Part shown: positions 1 through 5,928 of the stretch, piece after piece | Layout of the letters: each line of letters opens with the position of its first letter | How positions within the stretch are numbered: the stretch's first letter is position 1 | From: Vulcanimicrobiota bacterium | GTDB taxonomy: Bacteria > Eremiobacterota > Eremiobacteria > Baltobacterales > Baltobacteraceae | Length of the DNA stretch: 6,421 nt | Direction: 5' to 3' | NCBI GenBank assembly: GCA_030042755.1 | Contig: JASHZC010000033.1 | Coordinates: forward strand, 1 to 6,421 | Made by a program: the position numbers and the translations under genes | Notes under the pieces: generated by a model | What the model saw: the letters and a program-made list of their open reading frames with translations, nothing else | Told to the model about the DNA's origin: nothing | Database searches by the model: none

Positions 1-314
1 GCCGCGCTGACCTCCGGCATCATGGTCGTGGTCGTTACGGCATTTGCAGCCGTCGGCCGCCCCGAGTAGACGCGTAGCGTAAAGCCCGTCGATCCATTCG
101 ATTGCGGAGCAAAGACGATCGTCGCGCCGTTACCGCTGGTCGCGGCGAGCGCGCGCGCAGCCGCGAGATTCGCATCGAAGTCGACGAGCGCCCCGCGCAA
201 CGCGCCCGGCTGGGTCGAGAGCATCCAATACCCGCCCGCGGCGAGCAGGATCGCAAGGATGCCGACCGTGACGACGACTTCGAGAAGAGTGAATCCGGCC
301 TCGCGTGCGCGCAT
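1..314 (-). CDS. Type IV prepilin / GspH-FimT-like pseudopilin (3' end outside window)
   Basis: The sequence shows 104 codons from the ATG at 314 to the left edge, with no stop in the window. The N-terminus is a textbook prepilin: a 7-residue basic leader (MRAREAG), then FTLLEVVVTVGILAILLAAG. Cleavage would fall between G7 and F8, with the conserved Glu at position 5 of the mature protein (E12), followed by a hydrophobic helix of about 20 residues. Family knowledge: prepilin peptidase (PilD/GspO) cuts and N-methylates such proteins, which assemble into type IV pili, type II secretion pseudopili or competence fibres. The next part (about residues 33-90: LRGALVDFDANLAAARALAA, then short beta-like stretches) resembles the FimT/GspH minor pseudopilin layout, so a minor pilin is more likely than a major one. 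The start follows the glycosyltransferase stop by 42 bases in the same frame. I see no good Shine-Dalgarno. The pilin call is firm and the subtype is inference. Confidence 0.85.
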   Translation of the reverse strand, partial: MRAREAGFTLLEVVVTVGILAILLAAGGYWMLSTQPGALRGALVDFDANLAAARALAATSGNGATIVFAPQSNGSTGFTLRVYSGRPTAANAVTTTTMMPEVSA

Positions 315-356
315 GCACGCGTAAGTACCCGAAGAGCGCGCCCTCGGGACGTGTCG

Positions 357-1391
357 CTATGCGGCGGAGCCGGCGAGCGCGAAATCGTACGTGTCGATCA
401 TGTCGCGCGCGCTTTTCCCCCAGGAAAACCGCTCGATGGCCGCCGCACGTCCGGCACGCGCGCGGTCGTCGTCGTCTCCGCGAATCATCGCGCCCAATGC
501 GGCAACCCATCCCTGCACGTCGCCGGCAGGAACGATGCGACCCACCTCCCCGACGATCTCGGGCAGCGATGCCTGATCGGAAACGGCAACCGGGATTCCG
601 GCGCACAGCGCCTGCGCCGCTGCATAGCCAAATCCTTCGTACAGCGACGGCACCGCAACCGCGGCGACCTTCGCACACAATCCGAGAAGATCTTCCCGAG
701 AAACGTAGCCAAGAAAATCGACGCGATCTTGCACGCCGAGCTCGCGCGCCAAGGCTTCGCACTCTTCCTGATATGCCGTGTACGGCCCGACCGAGACGAG
801 TCGCGCGTCTTCCAAAAACGGCAGCGCGTCGATCAACGTTCGCACGTTCTTTCTTCGCTCCACCGTTCCAATCGCAAGGATCGTCGAGCGATCGCCGTCG
901 GAGCGCTCCAGATCGCAATAATCGCGCGCGACGCCCGGGTACACCACGCGAACCTTGCCGGGATCCAATTCCGGCACGACGGTCAGCAACTCGTCGCGGG
1001 AAAATTTCGAATCCACGGCGATAGCCGCGGCGTAGCGGTAACGGTCGATCGAAAAGCGTCCGAAGTAGTAACGTGCGTACGGCCGCGTATGCTTTTGAAC
1101 CCGCATCCACGCGATGTCGTGCACCGTAACCACGCACGGCATCGTCAATCCAAGCGGCACGGTGCCCGACGCACAATGCAGCAAATCGACGCCTGCACTA
1201 CGCGCCCGCTGCGGCAGCAGCACTTGATCCCAAAAGACGCGACGGTCGAAGCGCCACGGGTCGATTTTCGGATCGGACAACGCCACGGCTTCGATGCCCG
1301 CGACGCGCAGCGCATCGATTAGACCGCGCACGTACTCTCCGATTCCCGTGGACGTACCGACGGCGAGCTGCGCGTCGATCGCCACCCTCAT
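357..1391 (-). CDS. GT4-type (GT-B fold) glycosyltransferase
   Basis: 344 residues, a normal full length for a GT-B family 4 enzyme, which moves a sugar from a nucleotide-sugar donor to a glycan or lipid acceptor at the cytoplasmic face of the membrane. The N-terminal acceptor domain has the GIGEYVRGL segment after the first strand (residues 16-24), VTVHDIAW (H91, D92) and DSKFSRDEL (127-135). The C-terminal donor domain has GTVERRKN (175-182), with the basic residues that contact donor phosphates, DFLGYVSREDL (225-235) and the EX7E region SLYEGFGYAAAQALCAG. E252 is present, but the position of the second Glu is Gln (Q260, codon CAG at 614-612). A GAC run encodes D306-D309 near the C-terminus. 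The ATG overlaps the upstream TPR gene stop by 4 bases (ATGA), which points to coupled translation. Donor and acceptor cannot be read from sequence; the setting suggests a surface polysaccharide or glycolipid. Confidence 0.9.
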   Translation of the reverse strand: MRVAIDAQLAVGTSTGIGEYVRGLIDALRVAGIEAVALSDPKIDPWRFDRRVFWDQVLLPQRARSAGVDLLHCASGTVPLGLTMPCVVTVHDIAWMRVQKHTRPYARYYFGRFSIDRYRYAAAIAVDSKFSRDELLTVVPELDPGKVRVVYPGVARDYCDLERSDGDRSTILAIGTVERRKNVRTLIDALPFLEDARLVSVGPYTAYQEECEALARELGVQDRVDFLGYVSREDLLGLCAKVAAVAVPSLYEGFGYAAAQALCAGIPVAVSDQASLPEIVGEVGRIVPAGDVQGWVAALGAMIRGDDDDRARAGRAAAIERFSWGKSARDMIDTYDFALAGSAA

Positions 1392-2221
1392 CGCAAGGCC
1401 GCCTCGAGCGCCGGAATCATCTGTGCTCTCGGATCGATCGTCTGCGCCCGGTGCAAATAGGCGAGCGCCTGAGCACGGTCGCCGCGGCGCAACGCGACCA
1501 GACCTAAACCCGATAGACAGTCACCGCTGCTTGGATCGTCCTTGAGCCCGCGTTCGAAATAATAATGCGCCGTCTCCATATCCCCCGAACGAAACGCCGC
1601 ATTTGCAGCTGACAACACGTACGCCATATTATGTGGCGCGAGCGCAGCTGCATCTTCGTAGAAGAGGAGGGAGCCGCGATCGTCGTGCAACGACGCTTCC
1701 AGATTTCCGCTGACCAGATACGTTGCAGCGACTGCATCGGGATGCGTGCGCAACGAAATCAAGCGGTCCCGAAACTGCGCCTCGAGCACCATTGCCTCCG
1801 GAACGTTCGTGCGTGCCACGCGCGCGATCTCCCCTTGCGTCGCATCCAGGTCACCGGCGGCGAAGTAGTACTCGCGCGCTAGTACGTCGTTGCCCTGCGC
1901 TTGCGCGGCTCGCGCAAGCAAATCGTCGCGGCGCGGCTGCGCGGGCATGCGCAGCGCGTAACGCTCCGCCGCCGCCGGCTCGCCGTGTAAGAGCGCGTTT
2001 GAAGCCAGCGCGTCGTTGACGTATGCGGCCGGCGCTATGGCGTCGAGCGCTTCGTACGTTCGCAGGCCGAACGACAACGGGATGCGCGCGACGAACGACC
2101 CCGGCGCGACAACGCGAGCGTAGATGGCATCCGACGCAGATTGAACCAGCGCAAGCAACACAACGACAAGCACGACAATGCTCGCCGCGACGACATACGG
2201 CAGGCGATCCAGGACCGGCAC
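1388..2221 (-). CDS. Membrane-anchored TPR protein
   Basis: 277 residues. A single strongly hydrophobic helix at about residues 9-28 (VVAASIVVLVVVLLALVQ) anchors the N-terminus, probably with the rest in the periplasm. The C-terminal third carries tetratricopeptide units of 34 residues: about 198-231 (MAYVLSAANAAFRSGDMETA, ending in LKDDPSS) and 232-265 (GDCLSGLGLVALRRGDRAQA, ending in QTIDPRA), with a half unit before them (183-197). Residues 70-160 are also helical and alanine-rich and may hold degenerate repeats. TPR arrays bind other proteins, so this is likely an assembly or scaffold factor; there is no enzymatic motif. The start is GTG at 2221, 4 bases after the stop of the barrel gene, chosen because it precedes the anchor helix and no ATG occurs before residue 92. 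The gene lies between an exported barrel-like protein and a glycosyltransferase, and overlaps the latter by 4 bases. TPR confidence is high; the role is unknown. Confidence 0.85.
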   Translation of the reverse strand: MPVLDRLPYVVAASIVVLVVVLLALVQSASDAIYARVVAPGSFVARIPLSFGLRTYEALDAIAPAAYVNDALASNALLHGEPAAAERYALRMPAQPRRDDLLARAAQAQGNDVLAREYYFAAGDLDATQGEIARVARTNVPEAMVLEAQFRDRLISLRTHPDAVAATYLVSGNLEASLHDDRGSLLFYEDAAALAPHNMAYVLSAANAAFRSGDMETAHYYFERGLKDDPSSGDCLSGLGLVALRRGDRAQALAYLHRAQTIDPRAQMIPALEAALR

Positions 2222-2225
2222 GCTC

Positions 2226-3359
2226 TTAGAACTTGACGATGAAGTTGAGGTTCGTATTGGTTTGGGTAACCGCGTTCGACGGCACCAAGTTATCTTGGAA
2301 GTGATACTGCCGCGTCGACAGCGAGATCGCGCTGGTACCCCTTGGAAGCTGGAACGTCAGCTGCGCGCCAAAAATCGTATTGCTCGCGTCGAGATTGGTC
2401 ACGCCCGGCAGACCGTAGGCGCCCATCAAATGTTGCGTATCGTACTGCAGGTTTGCCGTCAGCGATCGCGAGACCGGGACCGTTACGCCGGTCGACAGCG
2501 TATGCGCGCTCACATCGGCATACGCCGGTACGAACACCGGAAGATTGCCCCCGGTCAGACCGCCCATGGTCGGCACCGAGTTGCCGTTCGGCGTAGAATA
2601 CTGCGGCGCGTTCAGCATTACGCGCTCGAGCTGGCTCGAGAGATCGACGCCGAGATTGCGGCGTCCGGCGCGCACGTCGATCGTCGCCCCGGCTCCGAGC
2701 GAGCGATCGTTCGACGACGCCTGCGAATCTTGCGAGAGCCCGGCCTCGGCGTGCGGCGAGAAGTGCACGTTACCAACGCGCACCGGAACTTGCAACCCCG
2801 CATCATGCTGCGTTAGCGGCGTGTTCGCGTTGAAGGACGTCGGCGCGTAATCCGTAGCCTGCGATGCCGATTGCTGCATGCCCGAAAGGTCGAACCGGTG
2901 CGTCGCCGGCGCATCGGTGGGTATCGGAGCGCTGCTTTGATAGTACTCAACGGTCGGCACGCGCAGCTGCTCGCCCAAAGATGCGATCGACGCTTTGATC
3001 GGCTGCGGCGCGAAGGCTGCGTCCGAAAGGTTGACGATCGGAGCCGCAAAGCCCGGCGTACGGAAAAGGCTTGCGCTCAGTTCCGGCAGTCGCACGAGCG
3101 GGTTCGAAGCGACGGCCGACTCAGGCGAAATGTCGACCCGAAATGCCAGGTCGCGAAGCGGCGTCTCAGCGAGCGGATCGCCGCCGACGGCACTAAACGA
3201 AGCCATCCGGTCGGTTGATTCGCCGAAGAGACGCGCGAAAAGTTGAGAGGAAAGGTCGACGCGGGCGGGCTCGAAGCCGTTCAGCGAGGCGTGCGCTACA
3301 CCGATAGAGAGCACCGAAACCAGTGCACCGATCTGCAACGCCCCGAACCAGCGACGCAT
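2226..3359 (-). CDS. Secreted putative outer-membrane beta-barrel protein, unassigned family
   Basis: 377 residues from the ATG at 3359. Residues 1-24 form a Sec signal peptide: MRRW, a hydrophobic core to about residue 21, then AHA before S25 as a signal peptidase I site. Residues 25-180 are Ser/Ala/Pro-rich with no family I recognise. From about 187 onward alternating strand patterns recur (LQVPVRVGNVHF; LGAGATIDVRAGRRNLGVDL; HTLSTGVTVPVSRSLTANLQY; TIFGAQLTFQLPRGTSAISL). The protein ends TNLNFIVKF, with the C-terminal Phe and alternating pattern of a BAM-recognised beta-signal. I estimate 8-10 strands, so a small barrel or barrel half is likely. VDLSSQL occurs at 34-40 and 238-244. A TTG 63 bases further upstream would add residues before the signal peptide and is rejected: the ATG has a strong tandem Shine-Dalgarno. 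It appears to be the first gene of a block with the TPR protein and glycosyltransferase. It could also be a periplasmic beta-rich protein. Confidence 0.75.
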   Translation of the reverse strand: MRRWFGALQIGALVSVLSIGVAHASLNGFEPARVDLSSQLFARLFGESTDRMASFSAVGGDPLAETPLRDLAFRVDISPESAVASNPLVRLPELSASLFRTPGFAAPIVNLSDAAFAPQPIKASIASLGEQLRVPTVEYYQSSAPIPTDAPATHRFDLSGMQQSASQATDYAPTSFNANTPLTQHDAGLQVPVRVGNVHFSPHAEAGLSQDSQASSNDRSLGAGATIDVRAGRRNLGVDLSSQLERVMLNAPQYSTPNGNSVPTMGGLTGGNLPVFVPAYADVSAHTLSTGVTVPVSRSLTANLQYDTQHLMGAYGLPGVTNLDASNTIFGAQLTFQLPRGTSAISLSTRQYHFQDNLVPSNAVTQTNTNLNFIVKF

Positions 3360-3362
3360 GAT

Positions 3363-3375
3363 CCCTCCGTCTCCT
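3363..3375 (-). promoter_or_regulatory. Tandem Shine-Dalgarno for the barrel gene
   Basis: On the minus strand, AGGAG (3375-3371) and GGAGGG (3368-3363) stand just before the ATG at 3359, the second with a spacer of about 4 bases. This is by far the strongest ribosome site in the window. It fixes the start in front of the signal peptide and implies high translation, in contrast to the weak or absent sites of the overlapping genes. Confidence 0.75.
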
Positions 3376-3440
3376 GCGGCCTTCCACACCTTGGACCGTA
3401 GGTGACTTTTAGTATCGTCCAAAGTGTTGAAAAATTTCAG
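3376..3440 (-). promoter_or_regulatory. Probable promoter region with an inverted repeat
   Basis: This is the only sizeable non-coding gap inside the gene series and is visibly richer in A/T than its surroundings. Reading the minus strand, CTGAAA (3440-3435) and GATACT (3416-3411) sit 18 bases apart and each match 4 of 6 positions of the sigma-70 -35 and -10 consensus. A perfect 6-base inverted repeat, TTGGAC (3422-3417) and GTCCAA (3396-3391), is separated by 20 bases and brackets the -10-like box, as an operator might. Another small palindrome (TGAAA TT TTTCA) lies at 3439-3428, just after the nuclease stop; it has no GC stem, so it is not a convincing terminator. The boxes are weak matches and the promoter is inferred mainly from the gap, the base composition and the strong ribosome site downstream. 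Confidence 0.35.
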
Positions 3441-3851
3441 TTAGACCCGTTCGCTGGGCTTGCCTCCGTCCGCCAAAAACCTTCGGGCGATGAGGACGGC
3501 CGCGTAATCGTCGATCGGCCGGGGTGGGAGCTGCATGCCGAGCGGGATCAGTCGCCGCCACCCTCGCGGCGGGTGGTCGGCGAAGTAAAGCGAGCGAGCC
3601 CGGAGCGTCGTTTCCCGCTCGTCCACGTATACGAGCGGTATGCCCAAATCCGCCAGTTCACCCGCCAAGGTGCCCGCGTTGGTCCCGGTTCCCATCGCGA
3701 TCGCGTCGAGCGGAAATCGCTCCATCAACGATTTTACCCGGGCAGAGAAATCGGCAATCGGCTCGATCCCGATGTCTTGCGTCCGGCCATCGTGATCGAT
3801 AACCGCGAAGCCGACCTTCCGCGTGCCCGGATCCACACCCAATATAATCAC
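3441..3851 (-). CDS. YqgF/RuvX-fold (RNase H-like) nuclease
   Basis: 136 residues, the usual size of the YqgF/RuvX family, whose members process the 5' end of pre-16S rRNA and were proposed as Holliday junction resolvases. The RNase H-like acidic residues are visible: D7 in MIILGVDPGTRKVGFAV, E78 in VYVDERETT, and D114/D115 in PIDDYAAVLIARRFL. DAIAMGTGTNAGTLAGELADL (49-69) takes the place of the usual GLP-type loop and following helix. The first motif, GVDPGT, is more like RuvC than the GIDYGTKRIG typical of canonical YqgF, so this may be a divergent paralogue. I therefore give no gene symbol. The GTG start at 3851 overlaps the DUF3084 stop (GTGA), with AGGTG just upstream inside that gene, so translation is probably coupled. 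The product should be cytosolic, unlike its envelope-related neighbours. The fold is secure; the substrate is not. Confidence 0.82.
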   Translation of the reverse strand: MIILGVDPGTRKVGFAVIDHDGRTQDIGIEPIADFSARVKSLMERFPLDAIAMGTGTNAGTLAGELADLGIPLVYVDERETTLRARSLYFADHPPRGWRRLIPLGMQLPPRPIDDYAAVLIARRFLADGGKPSERV

Positions 3852-4795
3852 TTCACCTGCGTCAACGTGACCACGATCGGCAAGCCGCCGACGTGAGGGT
3901 AGATGTCGACGGCCGCGTACGCCGTCATGATGTAGTCGCCGTTGCCGCTGGAGAGTTGCTTTTGCATCTCGTCAATGCTCGGGTAGTACTGCACCACTTG
4001 GACGTTGTTGGCCAGAAAGGGCGGCAGTTTTAGCTCGGAACGCGCGATGCCTGCAACCGTTTGCGTGAGCGCGCTGATGACCAGTTGGGCGTTGGCGTGG
4101 GCGTTGCCCGGGAGCCGAATCGAGACGATCCGGCCATGTTGCGGGATCTGGAGCCGGTCCGGAAACATGTTCAGGAAAAACGTGATCTGATCGTTTTTAT
4201 AAAGATTTTGCGGCGCGGTTACGAACAGCAAGAGATCGTCCGCGAGCGACGCATACGTGACGTTCGGTCCTCCGAACTGATCGGTCAGTGTCTGCTCAAG
4301 GTCCGCCGGCGGAACGTAGCGGCGCAGTCCGAGCGGCACGTACGTACCGTTCATGTACTCGACGGCCTGTTTGTAAAAGGCCTTCGTATCCGCGATGCGC
4401 TGGTCGACCGCTTCGCCTTGTCGAATCTTCTTGTAAAACGGCACCATCAACGCATTTACCGGAACGATGAGTTCGCCGGTGTTGACCTTCGATTCCAGCG
4501 CCTGACGTTGGGTTTCGAGTTGCGCGATCTGCGCGTTGATTTGGCTTAGACGAAAGAACGCGGTGCGAACCTCGCGCGACGACAGAATCGCCACCATCGT
4601 CACGCTGAAGGCGATGAGCATGCCGGTCCCGATTGCAACGATCGTCGACGTGTAGCGCGGACGAATGCCGAACAACGTAAGGCGACGACGCCCGACCTGA
4701 TGGCCAACTCGATCGCCGACGTACGCGATCCCACCCGCCACGACCATGATGAGCAGTACGTCGCCTGCGCCCCGGACGAGATCGACGAAATTCAT
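3848..4795 (-). CDS. DUF3084 membrane / coiled-coil protein
   Basis: 315 residues. A first membrane helix is at about 10-27, then a basic loop with the family hallmark GHQVGRRRLTLFGIRPRYTS (31-50), a second helix at about 51-71, then a helical segment rich in Gln/Glu (about 78-106) that looks like a coiled coil, and a mixed alpha/beta C-terminal domain ending near DIYPHVGGLPIVVTLTQVK. The LFG-RPRYT loop and two-helix layout are what I associate with DUF3084, a family without known function found in Cyanobacteria and some other diderm or deep-branching phyla. The ATG at 4795 overlaps the permease stop by 4 bases (ATGA). The reading frame stays open upstream to 5032, but that 79-residue extension is Arg-rich and lies inside the permease gene, so I reject it. 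Its position after lptB and the permease suggests an envelope or lipid-export role by association only. Confidence 0.82.
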   Translation of the reverse strand: MNFVDLVRGAGDVLLIMVVAGGIAYVGDRVGHQVGRRRLTLFGIRPRYTSTIVAIGTGMLIAFSVTMVAILSSREVRTAFFRLSQINAQIAQLETQRQALESKVNTGELIVPVNALMVPFYKKIRQGEAVDQRIADTKAFYKQAVEYMNGTYVPLGLRRYVPPADLEQTLTDQFGGPNVTYASLADDLLLFVTAPQNLYKNDQITFFLNMFPDRLQIPQHGRIVSIRLPGNAHANAQLVISALTQTVAGIARSELKLPPFLANNVQVVQYYPSIDEMQKQLSSGNGDYIMTAYAAVDIYPHVGGLPIVVTLTQVK

Positions 4796-5928
4796 ACGGC
4801 GGCGGCGCGCCGCAGCCGCGCGAGCCCTATTACGGTAAAGATGATATTCGGCAGCCACGCCCATAATGGCGCCAGCGAGATGTATGCCTGCGAGATGTAC
4901 GAGAACACCGTCAGCACGATGTAGTAGACGAAAACGATCGCGACCGCAAGTGCAAAACCTACGCCGATGCCGCCGCCACTGCGGGCCGCTCGCATGCCGT
5001 ACGGTATCGCAATAAGAACGAACACGAAGCACGCAAACGGCATCGCGAGCTTCTCTTGATAGGTTGTCACATACTTGCGCAGCTCGGTCTGGGTGAGTTG
5101 ACCCGAGCGCACGATGTCAGCAATCTCGGCCCGGCTCATATTCTCAGGATCGTCCTGGCTCAAACGTTTGACGATGTCCGTTGGCTTCTCACCAAGTTCG
5201 ACCTGCTGCAGCGGCACTTGCGGCTCGGAGATCAGGGTACCATCCTTGTTGAACCGATAGAGGCTCGCATTTTGGAGTACCCAGCGATCGGCCGCGAAAT
5301 CCGCGCGATCGGCGAATACCACTTGTGTCGGCACATTGTCGCGATCGTACTGGATCAACGTCACGTGCAACAATACTTGCGAGTGTTGTTCGTATGCGGT
5401 CGCAATCGTGATCTGCTTGCCGCCGCCGGGAAGCGGGGCCTGCACCGTAAGATCGCGGTTGAACGGACTGGTGTGCGTGATCACTTGGTCGGTAATCATC
5501 GCAACTTGGTCCGCTGCGTACGGCGCAACGTATTCTTGCACGTAAAATGTGACGAACGACATCACGACGCCGGCGACGAGCAGCGGAATCGTCATGCGGA
5601 TAAAGCTGATGCCGCCCGCTTTGAACGCCGTAATCTCGCTCTCGCCCGAAAGACGCTGAATTGCCAGCAGCGTGCCCAGCAAAAGCGCCATCGGAAAAAC
5701 CAATCCCATGTATCCCGGCAGGGTCCACAGGAAGATTCCGATTGCAGCCCAGAGCGGCGCGTGATCGCTCGAGACCATACGCCCGATCGCGAGCAACTGC
5801 GTCGCCGCAAAGATCAACATAAACACCGAAAGCCCGAAGCCGAAAGGCCCGGCCAGTTCGGTAAGCATGTACCGATCGAGGATCGAGAGGCGCGAGTAGC
5901 GCCACATGCGACGCATTGCAACCGACAC
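4792..5928 (-). CDS. lptF: LptF/LptG (YjgP/YjgQ) family LPS-export permease
   Basis: 378 residues, the normal length. Family role: with LptB it forms the inner-membrane ABC exporter that extracts lipopolysaccharide and feeds it to the LptC-LptA bridge. The sequence shows LDRYMLTELAGPFGFGL (17-33) leading into helix 1, helices at about 62-90 and 112-132, a periplasmic beta-rich domain at about 140-285, then three C-terminal helices (about 294-310, 321-343, 355-370). RLSGESEITAFKAGGIS (92-108) is the cytoplasmic coupling segment that contacts LptB. KLAMPFACFVFVLIAIPYG (293-311) is the conserved entry to the fourth helix. The GTG start at 5928 shares one base with the lptB stop; ATGs at 5916 and 5907 are alternatives differing by 4 or 7 residues, and only a distant GAAGG favours the GTG. 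LptF and LptG cannot be told apart here, so the symbol is provisional. No second permease is in the window. Confidence 0.9.
   Translation of the reverse strand: MSVAMRRMWRYSRLSILDRYMLTELAGPFGFGLSVFMLIFAATQLLAIGRMVSSDHAPLWAAIGIFLWTLPGYMGLVFPMALLLGTLLAIQRLSGESEITAFKAGGISFIRMTIPLLVAGVVMSFVTFYVQEYVAPYAADQVAMITDQVITHTSPFNRDLTVQAPLPGGGKQITIATAYEQHSQVLLHVTLIQYDRDNVPTQVVFADRADFAADRWVLQNASLYRFNKDGTLISEPQVPLQQVELGEKPTDIVKRLSQDDPENMSRAEIADIVRSGQLTQTELRKYVTTYQEKLAMPFACFVFVLIAIPYGMRAARSGGGIGVGFALAVAIVFVYYIVLTVFSYISQAYISLAPLWAWLPNIIFTVIGLARLRRAAAV

Noticed and set aside
328..348. A hairpin CCCGA...TCGGG between the glycosyltransferase and prepilin genes, considered as a terminator.
   Set aside because: The stem is only 5 pairs with an 11-base loop, and no U-rich run follows on the minus strand.
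464..478. A GTC-repeat run as a possible microsatellite or phase-variable tract.
   Set aside because: It has only about four units, a three-base period that cannot shift the frame, and encodes the Asp run D306-D309 of the glycosyltransferase.
102..1322. A plus-strand open frame of 406 codons opposite the glycosyltransferase.
   Set aside because: The translation is Arg/His-rich with no domain, and it mirrors a clear GT4 gene on the other strand. Long antisense frames are common in G+C-rich coding DNA.
3360..3422. A TTG start at 3422 for the barrel-like protein.
   Set aside because: It would bury the signal peptide behind 21 polar residues and ignore the tandem Shine-Dalgarno before the ATG at 3359.
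4796..5032. An upstream extension of the DUF3084 frame by 79 codons.
   Set aside because: It lies inside the permease gene, is Arg-rich, and would place extra sequence before the family-typical first membrane helix. The ATG at 4795 with the ATGA overlap is better.
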